Numbered from the stretch's first letter, positions 22,960-35,514 are shown. The stretch: DNA of 64,000 nucleotides from Delphinus delphis (GCF_949987515.2 NC_082703.1:13974680-14038679), one strand, 5' to 3'. Notes: generated by a model not told the origin, from the letters alone. Made by a program: numbers and translations.

Positions 22960-24125
22960 AAAGAAAAAGAAAAGATTGATAAAAATCGTTTGATAAAAAT
23001 CTTTTGCCAAAGAAATGAATAAAATCAAAATACACCTGATAAACTGGGAGAAAGGGGACTTCCTGGCAGTCCAGTGGTTAAGACTCTGTGCTTCCAATGC
23101 AGAGGCGCTGGTTCAATCCCTGGTTGGGGAACTAAGATCCCACATGCTGTGTGGTGCAGCCAGAAAAAAAACCCAAAAAACAAATGAAAAAACCTGAGAG
23201 AAAATATTTGCAATATGTATCACAGATAAATGGATAATGTCCCTAATACATAAAGAACTCTTTAAAATTAAGGGAAGGAAGACCAAAAACTAGGTAGAAA
23301 ATGATACTAACATAGTTAATAATAAAAAAAGAAATCTAAAAATAGCCTAAACATGTGAAAAATGTTCAGTCCCACTCAATTAGGGAAATGCAAATTACAA
23401 CTTCACTGAGATGCCATTTCTCACTTATCAGATTGGTGACAACTAAAAAGCATGGCAACACATTCTATTAAAGAAATTGTGGGAAATAGATATTCTCATA
23501 CTTTGCTGATGGGAATGGAAAGAAACTGGTACACCACCTTTGGAGGGGATTTTGGCAATATCTAATAATTGCACATCTATTTAAAACTATTTTTTGATCC
23601 AACAATTCCACTTCTAAGAATTTTCCCTGAAGACAGAACTCCAGCAAAATGAACATACATATACATATATTTATCGCAGAATTGTTTGTAATTTCAAAGT
23701 ATTGGAAATAACCTAAATGCCTGTACATAAGAAGTTGAATCAACTATGGTATATTTATACAGTGTAGTACCTTGCACCTGTGAAAAAGAATGAGGGTCTC
23801 TCTGAACTGAGAGTGTCCAAGACACACTGCTGAACAGAAAAAAAAAATCAGTGTGCAAATGAATATCATACATTATTTTCTGTGTAACAAAAAAGTGGGG
23901 GAAATAAGAAAATATACTTGTATATGCTTATTTTTGCAAAAGGAATCTCAGAAGGATAGACTATAAATAATTGAGATTGGTAACTTTCAGGGCAGATGGA
24001 TGGGAACAGGGTAGAATGGATGAAGGAAGTGACACTTTTTAAAGTAAGCTTTTTGTACAGTTTTGATTTTTAGAACCACATTTGTTTCACATACTTAGTG
24101 AATAAGTAAACAAATGATTAATTAC
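22960..24125 (+). mobile_element. L1M 3' portion, split by a CHR-1 SINE
   Basis: After the SINE the text runs agaaaatatttgcaatatg, ggaaatgcaaattacaactt, cactgagatgccatttctca, and atccaacaattccacttc, then an old L1 3' UTR. The join ctgggagaaa before the SINE and ctgagagaaa after it restores the L1 sequence. There is no intact reading frame. Confidence 0.8.
23055..23192 (+). mobile_element. CHR-1-type SINE
   Basis: It begins ggggacttcctggcagtcca, with ggttcaatccctggttgggg as B box region, and ends gtgcagccagaaaaaaaacc. The flanking 10-bp duplication has one mismatch (ctgggagaaa / ctgagagaaa). It is inserted in L1M. Confidence 0.9.
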
Positions 24126-24839
24126 TAATCAGAATCAATAAGGATATGGAATAAAAACTGCAAATAGAATATGAAGAGAAGCAAATAATCCTATTAGTAA
24201 TTAAGATAACCATCATAGTGAAAGAGAGCTTGGGGAACCAGTCAAGTAATTTTTGAACACAGTAGTCTGATTTTATACCCTTAGGCTAAAGACGAAAACT
24301 ATAAACAATTATTGCAGTTAGTAAGTTTGTTTTCCATAGTGGTGTACGCTAGCAATTCTGAAACGACTTTATGTATATTCTTGGATTGAGCAAATAAAGG
24401 GATCCAGGCTTTTACTATCAGAGAACGGAACTACAAATACACAAAGCACGAGGCTAGGATGTGCCCTGTGGTGTTGAATTGGAATTGAAGCTGTTAGCAT
24501 AAACATATGGTTTTACATATATAAATATAGAAATCAACACGAACCTCAGGACATACACATATATCCCTGCTCTGTTTGCCGAGAACGTTGGAGAGCAATG
24601 ACATCCCAGTAACAATGAATGCATTTAGTGCCCAGATCTGGTGTCTAAATATCATCCTCCACTAAAAGCAACTACTTCCTTGGAGAACTGGCTAGTTCCA
24701 GGGCTGGTGGAGCATCTTGCTATGCAGATAAGGGTGTGATCAAAGGATGATGGGGACTTGTCAAAAGAGCCATATCAAAGGGGCTCCCCCTGACCACCTG
24801 TGGGACAATCTGAGCATCAAAATAAATCAAGACAGCAAC
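24126..24839. other. Unassigned sequence
   Basis: I see no recognisable gene or repeat. Confidence 0.45.
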
Positions 24840-26100
24840 AGATTATAAATCAGACTCAAATGAGAATCTATGAGTATCTTATATCTTATAGTATTTATAT
24901 CTTACACTGATATAAATAAGTGGATAACTAAATAAGTGGGGAGGAAAGAAAGTGATCCCTTATAGTAGAACACAAACTAACAAATGAGGGATGGTGGAAT
25001 TAGAAAATCGCTATTTGGTAACCATCGTAATAATATTCGATTCAGGCAAGAATCATCAAGGATGGTTAAAAAAAAAAAAAAAAAGTAGGTAGGGCTTCCC
25101 TGGTGGTGCAGTGGTTGAGAGTCGGCCTGCCGATGCAGGGGACATGGGTTTGTGCCCCGGTCCGGGAAGATCCCACATGCCGCGGAGCGGCTGGGCCCGT
25201 GAGCCATGGCCGCTGAGCCTGCGTGTCCAGAGCCTGTGCTCCACAACGGGAGAGGCCACAACAGTGAGAGGCCCGCGTACCGCAAAAAAAAAAAAAAAAA
25301 AAAAGTAGGTAAAAATTGGAAGATTAATAGGATTGTTACATAGTATCAAAGTTACCTCCCCACAAGATAGTTTTTTATTACAAAGGGCAAAATGGTATCA
25401 TTTATGGTAGAGCATGTTGGCAGACACCACCTTAACCGACTGACCAAGGTTAACATCACCAGAATGTGTCAAAACCACAACACGTGCCCTTGATAAGATG
25501 CCTGGAGGAGAACTCCACCTTACTTCTGTGCATTTCTGCCGAAGATATGTGGCATGAAACTAATCATGAGGAAGCATCGACAAACCCAAACCTCTTTCAC
25601 AGGGTAATTGGCCTGTACTCTTCAAAGATGTCACAGCCAGACAAGAAAAGCTGAAGAACCACCCAGATGAAAGGACACCAAAGAGACTAAGCGCCGTAAG
25701 TGATGCGGGGCTGGATCCTGGACAAGAACTTTTTTTTTTTTCTTTTGCTAAAAGAGCAATAAGGAGACAACTGGTGAAATGAAATAAATTCTGTAGATTG
25801 AATAATACAATAGTATCATTGCTAATTTTCTGATTTTGTTAAACCTAGTATGGGTATCTATAAGACTGGTCTTGTTTTTAGGGAATACATGCAGACACTT
25901 TTTAGGGGGCATCAGTTTGCATTGTGCCATTACATGGTGCAAAAATATATATATATATACATATGAGAGAGAGAGAGGAAGCAAATGTGATAAAATGTTA
26001 ATACTTGGGGAATCTGGGTGAAGGGCATTTTGGAATTCTTTATACTATTTTTATAACTTTTCTGTAAACCTGAAACTATTTCAAAATAAATGGTAGAGAT
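24840..26100 (+). mobile_element. Ancient LINE-like 3' UTR (probably L1M), with short SINE
   Basis: Text such as gaaagtgatcccttatagtag, attcaggcaagaatcatcaa, gtgcccttgataagatg, tggcctgtactcttcaaagatg and the ending aactatttcaaaataaatgg matches a widespread eutherian 3' UTR repeat that I believe belongs to an L1M subfamily. The family name is uncertain; that it is a repeat is more certain. Confidence 0.5.
25092..25300 (+). mobile_element. Short cetacean SINE
   Basis: It starts gggcttccctggtggtgcag and ends gaggcccgcgtaccgc plus an A tail. An 11-bp duplication, aaaagtaggta, lies at 25081-25091 and 25301-25311. Little divergence from the other short copies is visible. Confidence 0.95.
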
Positions 26101-26124
26101 AGTGAGAAAAAAAAAGAAAAAAAT

Positions 26125-26190
26125 CTTCTTTCTCAACCTCTCCCTCCCTCTCTCCTCTGTCTCTTTGTCTCTCTGACTCTATCACTCCAC
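26125..26190. repeat. CT-rich low-complexity tract
   Basis: Pyrimidine-rich text dominated by ctccctccctctctcc and ctctttgtctctctg. Confidence 0.8.
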
Positions 26191-26289
26191 AAACCCACAC
26201 ACAGAAACATGTCCGAAGGAAATATAGCAAAACTGTTAATGGTGTTTATATCCAGATGGTGGGACATTACGTTTAGAATTAATCTTCTT

Positions 26290-26958
26290 GCAAAGGCAGC
26301 AAAGGCAAAAATAAACAAGTGGAACTACATCAATTAAAAAGCTTCTGCACAAAAGGAAACCGAATGAATGGGAAACAGTAAGATGAAAATACCACCTACC
26401 AAACAGAAGAAAAAATTTACAAATGATATATCTGATAAGGGATTAATATCCAAAATATCTAAAGAACTCATAAAACTCAATAGCAAAAAACAATCTGATT
26501 AAAGATTGGGCAGAGGATCTGAATAGACATTTTTTCAAAGCCGACATACAGATGGCCAACAAGTATGTGAAAAGTGCTCAACATGGCTAATTACTAGAGA
26601 AATGCAAATCAAAATCACGAGATACCACCTCACACTGTCAGAATGGCCATCATCAAAAAAAACAAGTGTTGCCAAGATGTGGAGAAAGAGTAACCCTTGT
26701 GCACTGTTGGAGGGAATGTAAATTGGTGCAGCCTTTACGGAAAACAGTATGGAGGTTCCTCAAAAAATTAAAAACAGGGCTACTATATGATCCAGCAATT
26801 CCATTTGTGGGTATTTATCCAAAGAAAACAAAAACACTAACTGGAGAAGGTACATACACCCCTATGTTCACTGCAGCGTTATTTACAATAGCCAAGATAT
26901 GGAAGCAACCTAAGTGTCCACTGATGGATGGATGGATAAGAAAATGTGTTATACACAC

Positions 26959-27015
<57 letters not shown>

Positions 27016-27565
27016 TGCAATAGAACGTTATTTAGCCTTTAAAGAAGAAGGAAATCCTGCCATTTGTGACAACATGGATGGACCTTGAGGGCATTATACA
27101 AAGTGGAATAAGTCCGACAAAGAAAGAGACATACTGTATCTTCTCACGTATATGTAGAATCTAAACAAACAAAACCAAAAAAATCAAACTCATAATAATA
27201 GGGAGTAGAATGGTGATTGCCAAGGGCTAAGGGGTGGGGGAAATGGGGAGATGTTGGTCAAAGGGTCTAAACTTCCGGTTATAAGGTGAATAAGTTCCAG
27301 GGATCTAATGTACAGCATAGTGATGATAATAAACAATACTGTATTGTATACTTGAAAGTTGTTAAGAGAATAGATCTTAAATGTTCTCACCATAATGACA
27401 ACAAAGGTAATTATGTGAAGTGAAGGATGTGTTAACTAAACTAATTGTGGTAAGCATTTTGCAATATGTACTTGTATCAAATCATTATGTCATACACCTT
27501 AAACGTACACAATGTTACATGTTAATTATATCTCAATATTGGGGCAATAAAAAAAATAAAACAAA
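26290..27565 (+). mobile_element. L1M ORF2 C-terminal region and 3' UTR
   Basis: The sequence follows L1 from ggaactacatcaattaaaaa through gaatagacatttttcaaag-like text, the Cys-rich region ([15 protein letters not shown] in a 140-codon frame at 26666-27088), and a 3' UTR ending aattatatctcaatattggg and ggcaataaaaaaaataaaac. It is 5'-truncated. A GT/AT microsatellite has expanded within the coding part. Non-functional. Confidence 0.85.
26961..27012. repeat. (GT)10(AT)16 compound microsatellite inside L1 ORF2
   Basis: Ten GT units are directly followed by sixteen AT units. The L1 frame passes through as alternating Cys-Val and Ile-Tyr codons. Confidence 0.95.
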
Positions 27566-28467
27566 ATTAATCTTTTTTGTGCTTTTATGTTTACACATAT
27601 TCAACCATTAGTATGTATTTATTCTCATAATATACATACATTTGCAATTTCAAAAAGCGCTAGCAAGGGCTATGGCCCTTAATCTGTCCTGACGGCACCT
27701 TGTCAGTGTCAGTTGTCTTGTCCATATCACTACTCTCCCAACTCGTGGTTACACCCATCTGGGCTCTGCCAGCAGCTGCAGCAGTGCCAAAATAGTTCTC
27801 AATGGGATCATGATAGTAAGACAGCTGTAGTCTCTAATGACTTGAAGTGTCACGTGTTTTTCCCCTGAGGCCATGACTATACCATATGACAGAAGAAATT
27901 CTAAAAATGGCAACGTGCATACTCTTTGGTGCAGAAACACCCTGTCACTTTCTGGTGGAAGAAGAGTTCCAGAGTGACGAACTTGGAGTCTGTCTGCACC
28001 GTTAACATGTCACTGATTGTTTTTTAAGCAAATTATTATTTATTACAGACTGATAGAACATGCTGTCTCAATCTTTGGGTGCCTAGGAAAACCCAAATTC
28101 TTTCCGCTACAGTTTTTAAAATAATTTTTAAAACAGCACTTTTCACAGTGTTGGGCATACATAATAGCCAGGAAATGTTCCTCCGACGAGTTAATCAAAA
28201 AATGAATCAAAAAGGTGCGAGTGACTGCTGTGACTCTGTAGTCCGGGTTTTAAAGTTTGGATTATGCAATAGCTTTGACAGTTTCTGACCAATTTATTTA
28301 ACAGTTTTCTGGTTTCTGCCAGTTGGAGGTGACTTTAGTGGGTCACTGCGTTTTCCTCCGACTTCAGGCAGGAAAGTGTCAACATGTCAGTATCTCAGAG
28401 GATTAGGCTGTGCGCCAACATTCTGCAAAACTTCCAGAGGGAGGTTTCACAACTTTATGCCAAAAGA
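27566..28467. other. Unassigned sequence
   Basis: No repeat or gene is recognised. Small open frames show no family features. Confidence 0.45.
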
Positions 28468-28480
28468 CAGCCTAAATCTT

Positions 28481-28844
28481 TTTTTTTTTTTAAATCATCT
28501 GGAATACCATTATCCAGAGATAACCATTATTAACATTTGACGTTAATTCCCTCATCTTGTTCTATGCTTATTATTTTGTTTGCTTTTTTTTTTTTTTAAT
28601 AGGTTTGGAATTACGGTGCATATGCAATTTTGTATCCTGCTTTTTTTTTTTGCGGTACGCGGGCCTCTCACTGCTGTGGCCTCTCCCGCCGCGGAGCACA
28701 GGCTCCGGACGCACAGGCTCAGTGGCCATGGCTCACGGGCCCAGCCGCTCCGCAGCATGCGGGATCCTCCCGGACTGGGGCACAAACCCGCGTCCCCTGC
28801 ATCGGCAGGTGGACTCCCAACCACTGCGCCACCAGGGAAGCCCC
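28481..28844 (-). mobile_element. Short cetacean SINE with a 3'-transduced L1ME-derived tail
   Basis: On the minus strand a short SINE (28844 down to about 28651) is followed by its A run (28650-28641), then about 150 bp matching an old L1ME 3' end (gcaggatacaaaattgcat, then ggttatctctggataatgg), then a second A run ending at 28481. A perfect 13-bp duplication, cagcctaaatctt, flanks the whole 364-bp unit (28468-28480 and 28845-28857), not the SINE alone. The unit has no TTTT on its sense strand, as expected for RNA polymerase III read-through. Template switching during insertion is the main alternative. Confidence 0.85.
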
Positions 28845-28857
28845 CAGCCTAAATCTT

Positions 28858-29489
28858 GTATCACTGAAAATTCAGTCCTAACAGATCAAACTCTTCATTG
28901 CACAAAGCTGGGTCTTTAATCTGTGGTTTCAGAGAGACTCATGTGTTCAGTTATTCTAGATTCTTCTCATTCCCTTCTGTCACTATGAGATCATTCTCTG
29001 AATTTATTCTCAAAAGTTGCCACCATTCAAATATGGAGACAAATCTTAACCCCTCATTAGAAGAATTAGACACGGATTTTCTATTAACCCAATTTCTGAG
29101 CAACCTCTCAGTTTGACTCAACCCAAGATATACACTTGTGTAAGATGGTGTGCTCTTTGGGAAAACCCAACTTATTTGTTGATTATTTACAAAATATTTA
29201 AGAAACCAAGATAGTCTTTAGAAAACTTGGAAATTTCAAATTAACTTTCTAAATATTAAAAAGGAAATGTATGACAGTAAACATTTATTATTCTGTCTTG
29301 AAATCTGGCATTGTGTTTAGTCTCTTTCCAGAAAATAAATGTAAATCATGATGTGAAATTAAATGTAAAAACCTAACGAGATTGGAAAATGGCTTTAGGG
29401 TCTTACACTTCAAATGTGTCTCTGCTGTTTGCATCAACATTCCTTCTCTCATGAGTATTCATAATCCCACTGCCTTTCAGCAAACATAA
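28858..29489. other. Unassigned, A/T-rich sequence
   Basis: I see no recognisable feature. Confidence 0.45.
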
Positions 29490-29715
29490 TAGCCAATACG
29501 TATTATAGAGCTATGTAAGGGGACTTATATGTATTGACTCATTTAATCCTTATAATAATCTTATGAAGAAGGTACTATTATATTCTTTTTACATATTAAT
29601 AGGCACTGAGAGTCAATTGCCTAAAGTATACAGCTAATCAATGGCAGAGCACAGACTCAAAGCCTTGATCCTGACTGTAGAGTGCAAGTGTTTAGCTACT
29701 GCATTTTGTCATGTG
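29490..29715 (-). repeat. MIR SINE
   Basis: The plus strand shows cttatgaagaaggtactatt, a diverged tttacatattaataggcactgag core, cagctaatcaatggcagagc and agactcaaagccttgatcc. This is the reverse complement of MIR in the right order. Confidence 0.8.
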
Positions 29716-30045
29716 TGAATTATTATTAGAGGCAAATTGCAATTCCAAACTCCTTTCCCTTGCCTCCCAGCATGATATATGGGTGATCACCCCTTTTCCT
29801 CATCCATTGGTATTTGGTAAATGTTTAACAACCAGCCCTCTGAAGGGCTGATGCGTAGCATTTACCAGTTTCCACAGCCAAGTTCCAAGTGGTTAATTTC
29901 AAATTACCAAGAGATGTGTAATATAATCCCATTATACAGTATTTTTATTATAAAGATACGATATAACCTCAAAGAGCACAAAGATAGTAAAATGTCATAA
30001 AATAATTAGATAACAATGAGTTTTAGTGTTTAATACCTTTGGGTT
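29716..30045. other. Unassigned sequence
   Basis: I see no recognisable feature. Confidence 0.45.
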
Positions 30046-30369
30046 TTTTTTAGATTTTTATTTATTTACTTTTGTCTGTGTTGGGTCTTCGGTGCTGCGT
30101 GCAGGCTTTCTCTAGTTGTGGCAAACGGGGGCTATCCTTTGTTGCAGTGCATGGGCTTATTGTAGTGGCTTCTCTTGTTGAGAAGCACAGGCTCTAGGTG
30201 TGTGGGCATCAGTAGTTGTGGCTCGCGGGCTCTAGAGCGCAGGCTCAGTAGTTGTGGCGCACGGGCTTAGTTGCTCTGCGGCATGTGGGATCTTCCCAGA
30301 CCAGAGGTCAAACCCGTGTCCCCTGCATTGGCAGGCAGATTCTTAACCACTGCACCACCAGGGAAGCCC
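30046..30369 (-). mobile_element. CHR-2-type SINE, long form
   Basis: On the plus strand it reads from tttttttagatttttatttat through gtgttgggtcttcggtgctg and ctctagttgtggcaaacggg to caccaccagggaagccc. This is the reverse complement of the long CHR-2 form. The B box region is gaggtcaaacccgtgtc on this strand. I could not identify a convincing target duplication. Confidence 0.92.
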
Positions 30370-31384
30370 TGTTACTTTTGTTTTAATATAATCTACTTAA
30401 TTGTAAATTTACATGATCTAATTCTAATTTAAAAAATTTTTCTTAATCCCTGAAAATTTAGCAATTGGCTCTCAAGAGCCAGTTCTATCAGATAATATAT
30501 TTTCTGGAAGTACTTTTTAGTGGAATATTGGGAGAAGGGTGAAATTAAGGTATTGGGCTACAATCTCAGTGGTGTCTAACTCTGAGCCCTCCTCCGAATT
30601 TCTGGGGTTACCAAACTCTTCTTTGTGGAAAACAGCCCAAGGGGTAGGTTTGCCCTGGCCTGCTGAGAGTTTTGCGGTCTGCCTCGCCACCTGGTGGTTT
30701 CAGCTTGCAATTGCTGTATTCCCTGCGGCTGACTTCAGGGCACTTCTCAGATGGGGAACATTCTTTACCCTCCAGCATTTTCAGCTACTAAATTAAGCTT
30801 CCAGTGAGTAATTTGACTGTTTTAGTTTACAATCTCCTATTCTAAGACCTTTAATATAAACTCCCAGGAGTGGGTCAAAGGCCATCTGACATTAGGAGGA
30901 TTTTTGTCCTCCACTGAGACTACCACCCCAACTCCAGAGTAGCAGGGAGGGTCTCCAGCCTTGTCTTATAAATGTTAATCAGAATATCCAATGTCCTAAC
31001 AAATATCCCAAAGTTCTTGTCACTATTCTCTATGAGGCTTACAGAGTTCTCAACAAATAGATCTTCAAGCATTCCACCCTGATATCTCACAGTTCCCGAA
31101 ACTGAAGGCGTAACCCTATCCTCTATCCCATAATCCCTGCTCCTTCCATCATGGACCCTATCTCATTACATAATTTTAAGATAATAAAAATACACGGAGT
31201 GAGACAGAAATGACTTGGAGGCTACCTTGTAGTTGTGCTAATCCACATCACGAATCTCTAGTGTAACTGATTCTAATGCAATTGAGCCCTAACCCTACAT
31301 GGGGGGCGGGTGTTGTCAACCATTCTTCCCATCTTCTTCACTTTTGTATCTCCTACTTGGGTATTAATTCAGTCACACAACTAA
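30370..31384. other. Unassigned sequence
   Basis: An 85-codon open frame at 30539-30796 (plus) has no recognisable domain. Nothing else stands out. Confidence 0.45.
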
Positions 31385-31920
31385 GGTCTATCAGGCACAG
31401 GCATGTTGGTCCCTTGGCTGGGAGATGTGGATCAAAGAAGAATAAGACCCAGACGCAGACCCTGCACTTGAGGGCTCCTCAGGGCTGTGGTGCAGGCAAA
31501 GGAATGTATTTGGAAGCCCCAGCCAAGCAGCATTCCGTGGGTGCCAGTAACCTAGAGCAATCACGCCGAAGCAGAAGGACTGGGGACGGCTTCCTGGATG
31601 AGCACCTAAGCTGATCAGGAAGTGTGAGTAGACTTCGGACGGAGGGAGAAGACAGGGAAAGACGAGTCAAGGCATGAAATCACAGACTGGAGGATTTTCA
31701 GCAGAATTAGCAGGGCTCGTTGGCCAGAGGAGAGCATGTTCACGAGGCAGAAATAATGAGCGATGACTCTGGAAACCAGGCTGGGGACAGCTCTTAATGG
31801 TCTCGATTACCATGCGGGAAATGCGGACTTCATGCAACTGGTAATAAATTGTGAGCCTTTCAGTGTTTTTAAGCAAAGGAGAGAATCAGATCCATGATTC
31901 AAAAAGTTATCTGTTTGAGC
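31385..31920 (-). repeat. L2 LINE fragment
   Basis: The plus strand shows aagacccagacgcagaccctgc, acggcttcctggatgagcac, tgatcaggaagtgtgagtag and tttttaagcaaaggagaga followed by atcagatcc. These match the reverse complement of the L2 3' region in order. It is diverged, and the edges are approximate. Confidence 0.55.
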
Positions 31921-32429
31921 TTTGCTGGGCACATGTGCCGAATGTGGGTTTATTTTCTACCTGGGGACATAGGGCAATTCAAGCTCCTCGTCTAAAAATG
32001 GTAAGGACGTGGACACTTCTAGCAAGGGATAAAGAGTGTTGCTCGTTATACTAGTCACTTCTGGAAAGTCCTGTCCCGTGGAATGAACAGCTATTCACCA
32101 ATAAAAGAGAAGGAAAAGGTGATGTGAGCAAAGGGAAAGCAAAAATACTAAAAAGAAAAATTATCCAAATTAAAAAGGAGGAGGGGATGGAGATAGAGGA
32201 AGAGATGAGGGGGAGGGGGAGGGAAGGGTAGCTGGGGAGCGGGACCTGGGGACAGGGAGGTTCTCCCCACAGCCAAGGTGGGAGACAACAGGACTTGAAC
32301 GTGGGCAGCAGGAATGGAAAAAGGGATCTGCAGAAGGAGAACGGATGGGTTATACTGCTGGGGAGCTCGGGGAGCTGGAAAATTCAAAAAGATTCAGAGA
32401 GCATTCCTAGAAAGTGACTTGGTAAACTA
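31921..32429. other. Unassigned, with a purine-rich tract at 32165-32250
   Basis: The tract is dominated by gatgagggggagggggagg and similar G/A-rich text. No gene is recognised. Confidence 0.6.
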
Positions 32430-32930
32430 TCCACAAGAACAAGATTCAAATGTTCACCCATTGATCTTGTATCAATCATTTTACTTCTAGGAGCTTATCC
32501 CAAAACAATCACAAATGAGCACAAAATGTGTGTAAAAGATGCTTATCACAGTATTGGTATAGCAGAAAATAACTAGAAACAACCAGAGGAGATATATACA
32601 TTTTGATACATCTAGAAAAGGGATAAAGTTTTAAAATCATGTTTATCAAGGAAGTTTAATGACATGGTTAAATGCTTTTGATAGATACAATCGTGTTAAG
32701 TAAAAAAAAAAATCCGGATTCACAGTGTATAGTATGATGCCAAATTTGTAAAGAAACTCCATATGTATAGAAAAAGAAAAGAAACGCAAGAAAATGTTAA
32801 CCGTGGCTATCTCCGAATTGTAAGATTATGGACCAATTCTTCTTTATACTTTACCAAGCTTTCTACAGTTTTGTATAATTAGCCTATATTATTCTAACAA
32901 ACAAAAAATAATAACTGTCGTAAAATATAA
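32430..32930 (+). mobile_element. L1ME/HAL1-type 3' end
   Basis: Blocks ttctaggagcttatcccaaa, ttatcacagtattggtatag, gaagtttaatgacatggtta, gtgttaagtaaaaaaaaaaat and gtggctatctccgaattg follow an old L1ME-like 3' end. It is the same family as the sequence transduced with the SINE at 28481. Confidence 0.75.
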
Positions 32931-33494
32931 AAAGGAAATAACTGAACTTTCTGGCCTAAGTTACTTATAGAAAGTCTTGACAAAGATTGAGATTTGAATA
33001 GAGTTTATTACATAGGCACAGAGAATTACATTTTTAAAAAATGAAGTAAAAGCTCAGAATCAATAAAAATGAGAATACCCTTCTTTTAATTATTAAGCTC
33101 AACATGGCTGTGATTAAACTTGACATTAACTTATGAGCTTCTGGCAGTTAGGGCACAGAGGAAAAATGGGACCAGCACAATTTTTATTGTGATAACTGGG
33201 TCTCACACCAGACCAGCAAGGGAAATACAATATTTCTAAGCACCGCTTTCTAAATTAAAATCTTCAACAGGCTTACAATAGGGGAAACTGAGTGATATAG
33301 ACAACAACAAGAACTATGATATTTTAATAAATGGATACAATAGTGCCAGCAGATATCTGTTTGTGATGTTTATAAAATCCTAGGATGTAAGGTGAAACCT
33401 CAGTAAAGACAGCTATGGGCAAAATACGTAGCTAAGTACGTACCCTCCTGATGCTTCAGCTAGATCCAAAAATATAGAAACTAGATTGTCTAGA
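32931..33494. other. Unassigned sequence
   Basis: I see no recognisable feature. Confidence 0.45.
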
Positions 33495-33690
33495 GAGTAT
33501 TTCTCAAACTTTACTCTGCTTAGGAAACACATACGTTGCTTGATAAACAAAGAGCTTCCTAGGTCCCTCTTCCTAAAGATTTCAGTTCAACTGGTTCAGA
33601 GCAGCGTCTAGGAATCTTCGTACGAAATATATTAAATAAACACCCAGATCGTATTTGACACAGGTGGTCCAGGAACCCCATTTACAGAAA
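33495..33690 (+). mobile_element. MER5-like hAT MITE, decayed
   Basis: It reads tatttctcaaactttactct, gagcttcctaggtccctctt, gatttcagttcaactggttc and acaggtggtccaggaac. These landmarks follow the MER5A consensus. The terminal repeats are too decayed to define the ends. Confidence 0.65.
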
Positions 33691-34565
33691 CATCCACTTA
33701 AGAGGTGGATTGTTTCCAAGTCCCTTTGGCATCTTGCCTAAATAGCCCTTTTCTTAGCAGGTTGTACTCTTAGCAAGAACCTGTAGTCCTGGAATTCAGA
33801 ATCAGTAGTTTTTTCTCAGGGCATTTGTTTATAGGGGAGTACCCTTCCTTTGTACTTTTTTCTAAAATCCTTCTGCAGTGATGGTGCGCGGCCACCAGGA
33901 GGCTTCTCTTCCCAACCAGCCTTCCCCACCCCGCCCCCAAGTCTATTCATTGCCTTGGAAAACCTCTGGGAGGACCAGCAAAAGATATAAAAGACTCTAA
34001 TGCCCGGGGAAAAGATGCTTTTGCAAGTCAGGAGCAAAGTGAAGGAGGATCTAATTGATTTGTCAGCTGACAGATGACTGGAAATAACTTTTATGATATA
34101 CCAAGAGCTACAGAGTGATCTATCTTTCCAAAGGAATGTAAAGACTTGAATAACACTGCAGTAACAACATACGTTCCATTTCACTTATTTATATGAATAA
34201 CGTTTCTCATCACTTAGATCTTCCATAAGAAAAAATAGGAAGAAGCTGGATGCTGAACCTGGCCTAATTTGAACTAACTTTCATCTATGGATACATGAAC
34301 TTAGCAATAAAAGCCACATTCATTTAATTAAATGATGTACTTCCAATGCAATTTCACTTCTTACGTTTAATATTTATCGTAATTTGAAAGATATTTAGGC
34401 TATTTTGGTTAAAATTATGTACCACTAGCTATAATCAATCCAAAAGAGAAATTTTTAATACTTAGAGGTCTTTGACCATAGAAAACAAAATTTAAAATTT
34501 CTGTGTGGGTACGTATATTTTTGTGGCCAAGAAATATGAAGCACAGTTGAAAGAAGACTTTCGAG
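33691..34565. other. Unassigned sequence
   Basis: A 122-codon minus-strand frame at 33816-34184 is present, without recognisable domains. I do not call a gene. Confidence 0.4.
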
Positions 34566-35514
34566 CTTACATCAAGATGGCAGAGTAGAAGGAAGTGGAG
34601 TTCACCTCCTCCTACAAATACATCAAAAATACATCTCTGTGTGGAACAATTCTCACAGAACACCTACTGAACACTGGCAGAAGACCTCAGACTTCTGAAG
34701 GGGCAAGAAGAATCTCCACATAACCGGGTAGGACAAAAGGAAAAAAAAAAAAAGAGAGAAAGGAATCAAGATGAGACCCTCACCCTTGGGAGGGAGCTGC
34801 GAAAGAGCAAAGGTTCCTGCGCCCTGGGGAGCCCCCTCACCGGTGGGGAGATCAGCCAGGACGGAGGGGGAGCTTTGGAGCCACAGAGGAGAGAATGGCA
34901 ACCGGTTTGCAGAGAGACCTGCACAGACAGTCTGTGCCACCACCCTGCACTCCTCAGAATGAGATGCGCATCCACCAGTGCAGACCTGGGGTCTGGGTGC
35001 TGAAGCTCCGGCTTTGGAGGTCAGACCTGGGGAAAGGGCTGGCATTGGCTGCACGGAGACAGCCCGAAGGGGCTGGAGTGTGGTGCGGCTGCAATTGAGG
35101 GGACGTGCAGAGGGAACCCAGGCCTGCTGTGAGGAGAAGCTCCATTGCCGGAGGGCGTGTGAAGCGAGGGGTGGCGCCCGCCACACAGCCTCTTTCTCTA
35201 CCCACATGATCTCAGCCAAGAGGGCACGGCCTCCGCAGGCTATTGCTGGCTCCGAGAGCGGGAGCAAGCAGCCAACTTCATCACCACTGCGGTTCCTGAG
35301 TGGGCACCAGTCTCCGCCATCTACACACCCCCTATCAAAGGGGTAACACTGAGGGAGAGAGGCGACAGGCATCCATACCAAAAACAGCTCTCGCACCAAA
35401 AATATTAAACCCACACAAGCTACACAGGGACATTCTCACATAAAGATAGCCCTCCAAGACCACAGTAGATAATCATTTCTCCTAAACTCACAGAGTAAGA
35501 GAAATATAAGTAAA

